From Chlorops oryzae (taxonomy: Eukaryota > Arthropoda > Insecta > Diptera > Chloropidae), in assembly GCA_020466095.1 (NCBI GenBank), contig CM035806.1:17346224-17410223 (forward strand): a stretch of DNA of 64,000 nt. The letters run 5' to 3'. Shown one piece after another: positions 46,501-57,640 of the stretch. The notes under the pieces are model-generated. The model saw only the letters and a list, made by a program, of their open reading frames with translations, had not been told where the DNA came from and made no database searches. The translations under genes and the position numbers were made by a program. Numbering within the stretch: the first letter of the stretch is position 1; each line of letters starts with the position of its first letter.

Positions 46501-46750
46501 GGCTTGGTACTGCTCACTAAATACGTGCATACGCGCGCGTGTATGTAGTATGTGTTTATGTGTAAAACCGGAAAACAATTTCGTTTTGGATTAGAACGGA
46601 AGGCAAGGAACTCAATTTATTGGGGTTTCGTTCTCAAGAGTCCGCAAAACATCGTTTTTTATGCGACTCCAGAGCCATTGTTTTAAAGGTTTCATGATTT
46701 CGGGGTTTTTTTTTTTTCTTTCTTATTTTCTGATATTTCATTCTTTTTAC
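43524..46750. other. Gene-free segment
   Basis: No gene or transposon recognised. T-runs at 44705-44720 and 45748-45770. The stretch 45390-45700 is markedly less AT-rich, with a 97-codon + frame (45485-45775) lacking any known domain or splice context. GCTGCTGCTTCTGCTTCTCC-type triplets lie at 46352-46386. Confidence 0.4.
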
Positions 46751-47613
46751 CTGCACACTCTGTGTCGAGGGTATATTGCGTTTGTGTGGTTGTGTGTAGG
46801 ATTCAGAATCAGTCGAAATGGACTATAAAAAATCTATCAGCGTCACCAGGAGATTCGACTTAGACATGTCCGTCTGTCTGTATACAGTTTTCTTATCGAA
46901 GGAGTTGAGCTATCTTGACGAAATTTGGTATGCGTGCTCAAGGGGACATGAGTAAGACACGAGTTCGAGAATGGACCCGATCGGACCATTTTTAGGGGTA
47001 CCTCCAGTACTGGGGTCTGTTACGAACATCACAAAAACTGCTCTAAAGCCGGAGTTTTGCAAGATATTTGATGAAGTTTGGTATTTGAACATGCTTAAAG
47101 GCAAGTAATGTGATTTTCAAAATTTGGAAAAGTGGGCGTGACAGAAGGGCGTTTTTCGAAAATTGTATCCTACACCCGAAATTCAAATGGGACTTGAACG
47201 AAAGTTGGCATGTATGCGCTTCCTTTGAAGTCATTAACATCCTCCCAAAAAATCCTCCTTGATCGGTCCATTATTAAGGGTAGCTCCAATACTAGGGTCT
47301 GTCAAAAAAACCTCAAAAGGGCCCCAAAATCTGACTTTTTCGAAATATTTCAATGAAACTTAGGATTTGAGCGTATATTTTAGCCTCCGATTACAATTAA
47401 AAAAAAAACAAAATTGGAAAACTGGGCGTGGCAAATGGGCAGTTTTCATAAATAAATTGAACAAAAGTCGGTATATTGGCCCCCTTATGGCCTGAAAAAT
47501 CTCTTGACCATTCTTTCTTAATGGTCCCTTTTTTTTGGGCGTGTTTTAAAAATTGTTTAAACATGTCAGTCTGTGTCGGATATTGATGCGCCTGACTATG
47601 ACTCCCTTATTTG
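46751..47613 (-). mobile_element. mini-me/DINE-1-like element, subfamily 1, minus strand
   Basis: Read on the minus strand it runs from AAATAAGGGAGTCATAGTC to CGACACAGAGTGTGCAG. It has GGCCATAAGGGGGCCAATAT, the TACTGGAGGTACCC block and TAAGTCGAATCTCCTGGTG before ACGCAATATACCC. The GACGGACA microsatellite is short here. Length is about 860 bp, close to the copy at 39998. Confidence 0.65.
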
Positions 47614-48748
47614 TTTTAATTCTGATTATTTGAAAGTCAAAAAAAAAAAAATTGAAATTTTAATTGAAAATTCTCAAAACCGATTGGCTTTTCTCCGAAC
47701 CCTCGAACGCCAGAAAAACTTGACTGGAAAATGTTAAAGATAACTCTCATTCTGAATTGCCATAATCTTCGAAGTTTTAATTTCTGCATGTCCCAATCGA
47801 AAAAAAAAAAAATTAAAAATAAATAAAATAAAAAAGAGAACTTTTCGACTGTAATGGTAATTTGATTCTCTCTTATATTATTTTCTTTATTTATAGACCA
47901 CCGAAAGTTTCTAGTTTCCAAAGAAAGTAATCACGTAACCTTCACGACCACGCACAATTCAAACGGATCTTTTCCACGAAAATTTCCTTTTCATAAGAAA
48001 CTCAATCGTATTAAGAAAATAAATTACACAGCGAATTTTCGGGAAAACAAAACAAAAAAAAAAAAAAAAAAAAAAACAAGAGAAATGAGCAGGCGAAACG
48101 GAAGGTAGCAAAAAGGGAAGATTATTACCATCTTTTGAGCATAAATACGCGCATGAATTCCCGCACAGACATGAAAGTATGTAAAGAAAAACGAAAGCTG
48201 GCAGGCAGCGCTCTGCCAACAATATCCCGACCTTTTAATTATTTTACAAATGAATATAATAATAGGTAATAAAAACAAAAAAAATAAAAATAAAAAAATA
48301 AAACAAAATAAACAAAGCATCAAAATACCTCAAGGCGATGCGATACCAATTTCGAAATTGGAAGAAAAATCTCCCGAGCACGTGCTTGAAAAACGCTTGA
48401 AGCTTTTCATATTTTATTCTCTATTGACTTTTCAAAAGTTCCTCATAACATTCAAGTGGAAATTTTCCTTTCCATTCTACGAACGAAAATGTGATTTCTG
48501 AAGAAATATTTCACACTTAGTCCCCCAACGCAGCTCCCTCGTCACGCGACGATTCGTTTTGACAACCGGCGCGCATTCCTCTTGATTTTCATCTTTGAAC
48601 ACGAGAATGTTGAAGATTCTTTTAAGTGAGTCGCACATTTCTCGGTCCCAGCCACAGTTGCTAAAAGCCCTCATTGATGTAAGCGACACATCGAAAGAAA
48701 AAAAAAAGAAATAAATAAATCAATAAATTAATAAATAAATAAAGAATT
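47614..48748. other. Gene-free segment
   Basis: No gene supported. A run of 20 A at 48053-48076 and AAATAAAT runs near 48712-48745. The minus-strand frame at 48477-48689 has balanced composition and an upstream pyrimidine tract, but no recognised motif; I leave it uncalled. Confidence 0.35.
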
Positions 48749-49886
48749 AAGGGTGATATAGAGTCAGGCGAGCCTGAAAATATAATACCCGTCGCAGACA
48801 CACATGTACATATGTAAATAACCATTAAGGACCATTAAGAAATGAATATTCTATAGATTCTTAATGCCATAAGGCCATATACCGACTTTTGTTCGATTTC
48901 TTTGTGAAAACCGCCCCTTTGCCACGCCCACTTTTCCCATTTCTTTGCATTCTAATCGGATGCTTAAATATGCGATCAAAGTCTCTGAAATATTTCGAAA
49001 AAGTCCGATTTTAGGGAAGTTTTGGGATTTTTGTGACAGTACCGTACTGACTACTTATTATTATCATGGTTCGGAACCATTTGCGTTGGGTTGAAAAATT
49101 TCGTGCATACCCAAAGGGTGATTTTGCGTTTTTTCTTCCAATTTTTTGGTAAAAATTGTTCAACTTTGCAGCGGAAAAACGTATCAAGTTCGTGTATATG
49201 AAGAAGTTGTTTAGTTATAATCTTTCTATATTTGCATTAAAAAATTTTGATGAAATGTTTATTGCCTTGTGAGCTATAGGCCATACAAAATAAAATATGA
49301 TAAAAAAAAATCACGTCAAATGTTAGGAACTTTTGTAATTTGCGCCTACTAGATATAATTTTTTCGGCTCGGTTTGTAGTAAAACTATTTAAAATGAGTT
49401 CAGAGCTATAAATTGTGATAGATAGAAAATTAAAATATTGAACGGATTACGAGATATAGTCATAAGTAAATGAGTAATTTAATTCTCGGCCTCAATTTTT
49501 GAAGTATATTTAAAAAAAAAAAGTAGAGGTGATTTGACAAAACTGAGTATGAGGCGTTGTTATACTCACCGAGCACTTTAAAAATAGTCGTTAAATTTTT
49601 GTTTACAATATCGTATCGCACTGTGTAACAGACCCTAACACTAGAGGTGACCGTTTAAAAATGGGCCAACCCAGTCTATTTTCAAACCTGACCTTACTCG
49701 TGTGCCTGCCAAAACGCATACCTAATTTCGTGCAGAAAGCTCAACTCCTTCGATAAGAAAACTGTTTACGGACAGACAGACGAACAGACGGACATGGGTT
49801 AATCGAAGCCCTTGGTAACGCTGACCATTTCTATATACATTTCGCACGTACGCACAAATGCACACTGAGTGTGTCGGGTATAAAAA
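48749..49886 (+). mobile_element. mini-me/DINE-1-like element with a 560-bp insertion
   Basis: It starts AAGGGTGATATAGAGTCAGGC with ATACCCGTCGCAGACACAC and ends GAGTGTGTCGGGTATAAAAA. CTCAACTCCTTCGATAAG and the GACAGACGAACAGACGG block (49772-49797) are present. The middle is interrupted at about 49053-49617 by a different repeat whose right end reads CGCACTGTGTAA. Confidence 0.6.
49053..49617. mobile_element. Repeat with CACTGTGTAA end, copy A
   Basis: It contains TTTTTTCGGCTCGGTTTGTA, AGTCATAAGTAAATGAG and TTTAATTCTCGGCC in the same order as the better copies at 53313-53690 (inverted) and 57250-57640. It ends ATCGCACTGTGTAA. Diverged, no coding. Boundaries approximate. Confidence 0.5.
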
Positions 49887-51874
49887 GAAAATTGTTCTTT
49901 TTCGCATTTGTATTTTACCTTGATGATTGTGTGTGTCTCGAATGAGGGAAGAAATATGTAGAATTTGATATTCTTAAATTGAGTCCTCAAAATTTTGCGC
50001 ATTTATTCGATAAAGTTTCAGATGCTCACTTCGCAGGGAAAACATTCTTCACCATCTCTTTCTCATTTTCAGCTTGATTGTCTCGCCCAAAAAGGAAGAA
50101 ATAAATAAATAAAATAAAAACAAAAACAAAAACAAAAGCAAAAATATGTCTAAGTGTAAGCTTAGCCATTACTCTTAAATGAGAAAAATTGTATGTGCTG
50201 TAAATGTTTGTCGGGAGATTGAAGTTCAGCTTGTCTTGCAGACCTACGCTTGTGGTTAAATAAACGCAATTTGTTTGAATTTATCGCTAATGAAGGCACT
50301 TGCCTTGATCGCTATCCAAGGACACGGACGGAAATGAAATATTCATGAAGATGATATCATCATCTCGAATGAATGATGAATATTCCAACCGAATAGGAAA
50401 ATGTCCGCTGTATGACAAACTCATCAGTTCGATCATCAATGACATATCGATGACATTGTCATGTATGGAATTTTGGGATCTTGTTCATTTCTCTTGATTT
50501 TTGGCCTAATTTTTTTTTTTTTTTTTTTTTTTTTTTAGTCGAATAGAAAGTGTCGCATTTTTTTTGTTGCTATTGCATCCATTATGATGACAGTCTCACT
50601 GATGATTTACACAAGAAAATTTCATTCTGTCAGTATGTGGATGATGTTTTCTTACTGAATATCTATGAATAAACATTCGTTTGTTTTATTGAGCGTTTTA
50701 GCCAATAAACTTCAATAAAATAAGATAAATTTTTTCTCAGAACCTCCTGGAAGAATGCATCACCATCGATTACCATCGCAGCTTACAATTTAATAAATTC
50801 AAAGGCAATCATAAGTCGATCGAATAAATTGAATAACAATAATAAATTCTCTTCAAATTTTAATATCTACCCACAAAGTATGCTTCAATTTTTTTTATTT
50901 TTTTTATTTTTATTTAAGAAGAAAATTGTTGGTCAATTTGAATCTCGGAAATGTGTTTAATTTCTGGGAAAATTATCGTGCATTAGGCTTGAAAATAGCC
51001 TCATCGTTGAATCGATAACTCCGGTGCACTAACCTAATGAACTAATTAACTCCATTGCCGACATGGCGACAATGCAATACCAACAACACAATGAATGGCA
51101 ATGTCACAGCAGTCACGTATATATGTATGCTTGCAACATGCTGTAAATACGTACACCACCATTATGAGTAATCCGATCTGTGTGGCTCGAGACTGGGCGT
51201 CGGCTATTATGGCTCACAAATATCGACGCTGCGTCGTTACCTTTTCACGAATGGATTGACAGCAATAATGCGGTGTAACCGAAAATTCGTGATTGTATAG
51301 GCCAATTGGATTAAACTACCATCAGATTTCAGATCATTACATCTACGGCGAGGCATCAGCGTCATCATCATGTTCATCATTATGATGCCGGAGCTACTGA
51401 TTAAAACAAATAAAATGAAGTCATGGCCTCGAACGCATCGAAGAGTGCTATTTTTGACCTTCTCTCCGATTTGCGTCGACCATGAAAAATCGTGCAAAAG
51501 GTTTAAACGGTAAGGTTCCTTAAAATCGATTCATTCGTTTGGAAAGCGTTTCTGCCCAACGTATTGCAGTAAGTAAATTGCTTGTATGTTTTTGCTTTGA
51601 CCGTAGCACAAAATCCAATTGAATCGCCCTATGTGAATGTCCTTATCCTTGTCCTTGTCTACCACATCTCTACTTATTTTTCTGCATCAGAAATTGAATG
51701 TTACGATTATTTATGCTAGAAAAATTCGCCCTAAAAGTGAAAAAAAAAAACAAAAATATGCGAAATTGGCTAAACAAAAAAAAGGATGCAAAAGAGCATT
51801 TTCAAAAGGGGACTTTTTCCCAAAACACTAAACGCTAGGGACCAGTATTGTACGTTATTAAACTTAGCTTTTTA
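49887..51874. other. Gene-free segment
   Basis: No gene supported. GATATCATCATCTCGAATG and ATGACATATCGATGACATT (50350-50465) resemble the interior of CCCAGCGG elements and may be a remnant. A 28-base T run lies at 50510-50537. The segment 51050-51480 is less AT-rich but has no recognisable coding motif. Confidence 0.4.
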
Positions 51875-52067
51875 CACCGAGAGAAATAACAACAGTTAAA
51901 TCAACTACTTAGAACAGTTAAAGTAAGAGTGGTCAAATAAACTGTATTCCGCGTTAAATGCACTGAAAAAGCCAGTCAAATGAACAGTTGAAAAACAGTT
52001 ACTTTTTATGTTCAAATTCGCTTTCGTTCACTTAGACGTATAAGTTCGCATTCTGATCAACCGTCTC

Positions 52068-52150
52068 CGGAGGTTTCGATAGCTCAGTGCTTTAAACTGT
52101 GACTCGACAGTCGTGAGCTTCGGGGTTCTATCCCTGCTGGCGGCGGGAAT
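52068..52150 (+). other. tRNA-like module 1 in the TIR element
   Basis: GATAGCTCAGTGCTTTAAAC is box A-like. An ACTGTGACTCGACAGT anticodon-like stem-loop follows. Then comes GGGTTCTATCCC (box B with one change, 52123-52134) and CTGGCGGCGGGAATT. It is close to cloverleaf order without paired acceptor ends. Confidence 0.65.
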
Positions 52151-52384
52151 TTTTCTGAATTTTTTTTTTAATTACAGTTTTTTTTTTTTTTTTTGTTCAG
52201 AGTGTAGTTGTTTTTGGAAGACAAAAATTTTCTCCTAAATTTTTAAGGTTTTAATTTATTTAATTTTTTTTTTAATGGTTCATTTTCAAGCAAAAAATTT
52301 TGGGAGTGAAACAATTCCTTAAGCACGTTCCCCAAAACTTGAGCAACCATAAGCTCAAGTGAGCATTTTGACCAACAAATTAAA

Positions 52385-52463
52385 TTCGTTCGTTTAGCGT
52401 AATGGTTAAGACGTTCGCCCAGCGAAGTGGAGGTCAGCGGTTCAAGGCTCGGCCGAGGCGAGA
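52385..52463 (+). other. tRNA-like module 2 in the TIR element
   Basis: TTTAGCGTAATGGTTAAGAC is a near-consensus box A/D-arm. TTCGCCCAGCGAA forms an anticodon-like stem, and GCGGTTCAAGGCTC is a box B variant at about 52436-52450. The tail is GAGGCGAGAAAATTT. Same direction as module 1, about 240 bp downstream. Confidence 0.65.
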
Positions 52464-53004
52464 AAATTTAAAGAGATGAAAGAGAAAAAGATTTAAATAG
52501 AAATAAATAAATAAAGAAAAAATATAATAATTAAATTTAAAAAAATATTAATAAAAGAAGATAAAAAAAAGTCAAAGCAAAAAATAATTTTTTTTCCCAG
52601 TCGCTGGTGACAGTTGATTTAACCGCGAGACAGTTATATCAACCATCAGGTAGTTATATCCTTATTGACTGTGTTTGTACTATTGAATTGACCGCTACTA
52701 CACATTAGCTAACAATTAACGGTGAACTCGGTTATTTTAACCTGCTTTTTCAGGTAATATAACTACCTTTTTCTCTCGGTGTATTACAGTGGAAAAAATC
52801 GAGAGGATTAACAACCTAAACTAATATGTTAAGCTGCTGTAACACACTTTTGTTATATTTATCCACAAATAAATTGAAATTGAATTTGAAATTGAAATTG
52901 AAATTACAAGGGGACCTTTATGCTCGAATTGTTCGGCGCGAATTTAATTTTTTTTTTTTAATTTTGATATGTCCATTTTTTTTTTTTTTAATATGGGTAC
53001 ATTT

Positions 53005-53082
53005 GTGGCTCTGGGATAGCGTAGGGGATGCGTGCTATGCTCTTGATCCCATGTTTCGAGGTTCGATTCCCTGCACAGGCGA
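53005..53082 (+). other. tRNA-like module outside a recognised TIR element
   Basis: GGGATAGCGTAGGGGATGCG, then GAGGTTCGATTCCC (box B, 53060-53072), tail CACAGGCGAAATGG. No flanking inverted repeat was found within a few hundred bases, so it may be a decayed element or a free SINE-like copy. A (CTAC)n run lies nearby at 53239-53254. Confidence 0.6.
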
Positions 53083-53312
53083 AATGGAGTGTAATGTTCC
53101 AAGCCTAGCACTGGTTTTTCAAAAAATCGCATGTTAGGGGCACACTACATAAAAAGACATACACTCACACAAACACAAGAAAACCTCCTTGGATATCACA
53201 ATAGGCCGATTAACGGCCTAAGTGGCAGCCACTTCAACCTACCTACCTACCTACCATGGGTACATTTCATTTTCAATTAAACTTACTATGATTTTTTCGT
53301 GAGAATAATTAT

Positions 53313-53690
53313 TTGTTACACATATTTTTATTACACGGTTCAACACGTTCAATTTTTGCTGCAGTTTCTGGAAGTATTTGGTAAAAGTAAGAATTCCCTA
53401 TACCTGGTTTTATCAGATTAGCTCCAGGTCAATTTCAAACTGATTTCGATAAGTGTGGCCGAGAATTAAGTTGCGCACTTATATATGGCTTTAGCTCGCT
53501 GACCGTTTAATATTTCATTTCGCTGTCAATTACAAAATTTTAGCCGCAGATATGGGGGAAATAACTGTAGTAATAACCGACCCGAAAAAACTCCATCTAT
53601 TAGGTAAAAATAGAAAAAATCTCAAAAGCTTAACAATTTATTCAATTCTTTTTAACGTTTCTGGTCCATAGCTCCGAAACCGGAAGGCAT
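53313..53690 (-). mobile_element. Repeat with CACTGTGTAA end, copy B
   Basis: It is the inverse of 57250-57640 with high similarity: GAGCTATGGACCAGAAACGT, AATAGATGGAGTTTTTTCGG, GGTCGGTTATTACTACAG, CTTAATTCTCGGCCACACTT. The end near 53313 (TGTTACACA) is degraded. No coding. Confidence 0.65.
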
Positions 53691-53869
53691 TTGAAAAAAA
53701 AAATTTTTTTTCTTCTAAAATTAAGAAAAAATATAACTGTACAGGATCTCCGAGTATTTCAACTACATCTGAGTGCTGATAGTGCAAAGTTGATTTTTTT
53801 GTTTAAATCTAAAATCAGAAGGAACAGCTCAAAATAAATTACACTGTAAGGCTCAGAGCTTTCAACCCA

Positions 53870-54140
53870 GGTTAAAATTTTTGAAGATTAAAGCTTTCAA
53901 ATGATAGTCTTCAGGAGATTTTAAGTTTATTCATTTTGTATGAAAAAATTTGAAAACTTCAAATATATCAAAGGTATTTAATAGAGTTAAACTGGCATGG
54001 AAATATTTCAAAATTTAAACTTTCGAAGATCTTAAACCGAATTGAAGACTACGATCGTAGATACTTATGCTCAAAATCTTTCACCTAGCGCAGATGATTC
54101 AAAATTCAAAATCATAAAATTGAGGTACCTAATTGTCGTC
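53870..54140 (-). repeat. CATGCCAGTTAAACTC repeat, inverted copy
   Basis: On the minus strand it contains CATGCCAGTTTAACTC, ATACCTTTGATATATTTGA and TTTTCAAATTTTTTCATAC, as in the copies at about 39560-39800 and 54780-54880. Gene-free. The element type is unknown. Confidence 0.5.
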
Positions 54141-54571
54141 AGTTTTTCACATTTTTTTTTTTTTTTTTTTTTTTTTGGAAAACAATCTTCAACGTTCATT
54201 TATTGTTATTTATTTTTCTGAGAAAAATTTTAAATAATCAGACCCAATTAATCTCGGTTAAATACCAACTAGAGGGCTAATTTGAAAGGGAGAAATATTG
54301 TGCCAGTTTAACGAGCGATTTAAATGGGTTTATTATTATTTGTTTTTTTTTTTTGGACACAATACAATATGGGTCGTGGTTTTCAACGCGATTTAACCCT
54401 CTAATGTCACAATTTTTTTAATATTTTTTTTTTATGAAAAGTTCATATACTTATAAATAATTTTGGATAGAAAACTACGGATCTGAAATTATTATTATTA
54501 TTTTTTTTTTTTGGTAATTTGTTCGAAAAAAGTACGTCTAGAGACGGATCCAGGTATTATACGGTTAAGAG

Positions 54572-54765
54572 CATGATACAAGAAAACAAGATAGCGCCAC
54601 TTCAGCCCGATGATGTCACAAATACAAAATGAGAGCTTCGTTGTTGTTGTTTTGCATGTTAAGCCCAACGTCACAACTACACTTTAGCATGGGAAACAAC
54701 AACAATACGAATGCTTCAAAATAGCGGTACCCGAATTGGCGCTATCTTGCTCTCTTTGTATCATG
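54572..54765. mobile_element. 194-bp hAT-like MITE with 8-bp target duplication
   Basis: The ends CATGATACAAGAAAACAAG and inverse CATGATACAAAGAGAGCAAG both continue to GATAGCGCCA. The identical octamer GTTAAGAG flanks both sides (54564-54571 and 54766-54773). An 8-bp duplication is characteristic of hAT elements. No coding. The flanking DNA is part of the CATGCCAGTT repeat region. Confidence 0.8.
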
Positions 54766-54779
54766 GTTAAGAGCTTAAA

Positions 54780-54880
54780 GTTTAATAGGTATATTCTTTA
54801 AGTCTTCATGCCAGTTAAACTCAATCAAATATCTTTGCTACATTTGAGTTTTTCAAAAATTTTCAACTCAAAAATAGAAA
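54780..54880 (+). repeat. CATGCCAGTTAAACTC repeat, third copy
   Basis: TCTTCATGCCAGTTAAACTC and TTTGAGTTTTTCAAAAATTT match the copy near 39680-39760 closely, and face the inverted copy at 53870-54140. Confidence 0.55.
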
Positions 54881-57249
54881 AATCCACTCAAATTCTCGTA
54901 ACCTTTTTATAAGTCTTCCAGAATTTTTATTAACAATTTCCGTTTTGCTTCTAAAAAAAAAAAAAAAGGGACGCCGCGAACAAAGCCCCCAAATTGCAAT
55001 GGTTTCTTGTAAGATTAACTGGCCATTAAAGGAAAAGAAATTAAAAAACAGAATTAAGTAAAGTAAACCAAAACAAATATTGAAAAAAAAGAAACAAACA
55101 CAAAGGAAGAGAAATATTGAAAGAATGGAATAAAGGAAAAACTTTTCCCCATTGCAATGGGGAAATGAGCGTAATGGGGTTCATCGTTTTCGTTTCTCGT
55201 CATTTTATTCCTTTTTTCTGTTTCTTTTTGTGTTTTTATTTTCATTTTTTTTTTTTTTTTTCTTGACACCGCGGCGCGCCATCACCAAACCATTTAAGCC
55301 ATAAAGCAACCTCCAAGCCCCGAACAACGACACAGCGACAACATTGACTCAACTGAATAAATACGATTAGAAAGCGCAAAAGTTAAGGTCACAAAAGGCT
55401 ATGAAAAGCGGAAAGGAAAACGCGCGAATGGCATGAGGATTTGGTGAAACTTTAACTAATCCTTTGAGACATACGGCTTAGCTCAATTGAAATATTTATG
55501 CGCCGAACGGCGTGAAAAAGGAAACCCCAACTGCAAGTGCAGCAGGAGCAGCAGCAGCAGCACCAGCACCAGCAACAACAACAATTTCAAGCCCAATTGA
55601 AACAATATTTTCATTGAATTTTCTCGTCCCCTCGTCCCCCAAACATTGACTTTTAACTCACTTTTAGCACTTTCGAATTAAAAATGTCCCAAAAAGGGGG
55701 ACATTGTATTTGACTTCCGTGCATTTCGATTCGTTTGGCATTAAACGCGTTCGTCGGTATTATATTTCAATATATATATATATATATGTATATAGCATAT
55801 GTGTGTTTGTACAGTGTACATATGCATATGAAGGTGTTTCGAATGTATGCGTCCTTATGTAAAATTCAAAATGCCAATCAACTAGCACCAGAAAGGCTTC
55901 CAAAGAAATTCTTAAGCTGCACACTTAATACCCTTCAATGTATCCTTTCAAAAACTTGCCGAACACCAAGTCGATTTTGTCTTGTTTTTCTTCTTTTTTT
56001 GTTGTTGTTGTTGTTGTTGTTTTCTTTGCCTTACTTGTGTTGTGTGTTTTCTGTTTACTGGTTTTTCTCTCCGTTTTAATTACGCCTTTTAAGTCTCTTT
56101 CTTCATCTGCTACGTAAGGCATTGCCATGGCGTCTCCTTACTCTACCTTCTTTTCTGCCTGCCTTTCGACACTAATTGACTCGCCAGAGTGCACACGCTC
56201 TTTTGCAGTTTACTGAATTTAAATTTGAATAATCATTGCCATTACACTCTCTTACCCTTTTTGCTATCATTTCTCTCGTCCGTTCTTTCTGTCTCTTTTT
56301 CTTTCTACCCGGTCGTTGCAATTTCACCCACTTTACTACTTTCAATCGTTTATAGGATTTTTTTTCTTCTTTTTATTCCTTTTGGGCTTTGTTTTCCCTC
56401 CTTGCATTTTATTTTACTTTATTTTTATTAGAATTTTTGTTTTTTGTTTTTTTTTTCATGCCATCGCCGCTGCTGCCACTGGCCACATGAGGCTTCGTTG
56501 AAAGGCTTCATTTGCCTTGGATTTGCTACAATTTACGTGTTTGGAATTTTTAATGGACATCAAAGTTGTTGGCCTGCCGATCATGGGCCATCGTCGAACA
56601 CGTCTAACTAGCTGTGACTAACGAAGAATTAGAAGCAAAAAAAAAAAAGAAGACGAAGACGGAGACGGAGAAGCTAAAAATGAAGGAAAGACGTGGGGAA
56701 AAAAGTCATGTTTGAATAATTTCTTGGCTTTTATGCAGTTTCATTGCCTTTCCCATTTTGCCTGCATTCATTGAAAATTGCATGGAAAAAGAATCGGGCT
56801 GTTAGGGGAAGGCTAGGATTTTAAGATAACGTAAGACATAAATAAGTAACAAAAGAAGAAACAAAAAAATTGTTTTTTCAACAGCTCTCTTTTTATACTC
56901 AGCTTCGAAGGGGAAAATAAGTATGTAAGTGTTGTTGGGGGATCTCGTAAGGGCTGAAGGACATTTTCGTCAAGAAGGATTCCGTCGCCTTGAGGCGAAT
57001 TTTTGCTTCAGGCCCATTTCAGTGTTGTCGAAAGAAAAGAATCCAAAAAGAAAATGTTTTAAGAACGGCTCGGGGCTCTTGAAACAGGGATCCCCCGGGG
57101 ATGGATTACTTACATATATCAAAAAGTGCGAATAAAAGTATGAGTTGTATTTGAAGGTGCCAGAATGATATGAACCGAACGCTCGGATGCAGTTAGTGTA
57201 TCCCAAAGAGATGTCAAATTTCATGCATTTTAATCAAAGAGTTGTAAAA
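54881..57249. other. Gene-free segment
   Basis: No gene supported. A CAG/CAA run lies at 55541-55585 (AGCAGCAGCAGCACCAGCAC). Long T-runs occur at 55245-55261. TTGTTGTTG occurs at 55999-56020. The stretch 56460-56620 is less AT-rich but has only short frames. The 68-codon frame at 56929-57135 shows no recognised motif. Confidence 0.4.
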
Positions 57250-57640
57250 AAAAAATCATACCGGTTTGGGAGCTATGTGCCAGAAACGTTAATAAGAATT
57301 GAATAAATTGTTAAACTTTTGAGATTTTTGCTATTTTTTAGCTAATAGATGGAGTTTTTTCGGGTCGGTTATTACTACAGTTATTTCCCCCATATCTGCG
57401 GCTAAAATTTTGTTATTGACAGCGAAATGAAATATTAAACGGTCAGCGAGCTAAGCCATAAGTAAGTGCGCAACTTAATTCTCGGCCACACTTATCGAAA
57501 TCAGTTTGAAATTGACCTGGAGCTAATCGGATAAAACCAAGTACAGGGAATTGTTACATTTACTAATACCTTTCAGAAGCTGCAGTTAAAATGTTTTTTA
57601 ACATTTTGTATGCCGCACTGTGTAAGCTATTCTTACAAGA
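57250..57640 (+). mobile_element. Repeat with CACTGTGTAA end, copy C
   Basis: It begins near CCGGTTTGGGAGCTATG and ends GCCGCACTGTGTAA. It is colinear with the inverse of 53313-53690 at about 90% by eye. The intervening 3.6 kb might be framed by them as arms, but two separate insertions are equally likely. Confidence 0.65.

Larger units (their letters stand above)
51875..52781. mobile_element. 907-bp TA-flanked TIR element carrying two tRNA-like modules
   Basis: The ends CACCGAGAGAAA and TTTCTCTCGGTG are exact inverses next to TA on both sides (51873-51874 and 52782-52783). Subterminal zones on both sides carry repeated ACAGTTAA/AACAGTT and TCAACTACTT- or GTAGTTATAT-type words. Two tRNA-like modules on the same strand occupy the centre (52068-52150 and 52385-52463). 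No transposase frame. A non-autonomous Tc1/mariner-type element is likely from the TA target. Confidence 0.75.

Noticed and set aside
48477..48689. Minus-strand frame with exon-like composition
   Set aside because: The upstream pyrimidine tract is plausible, but there is no convincing donor, partner exon or homology.
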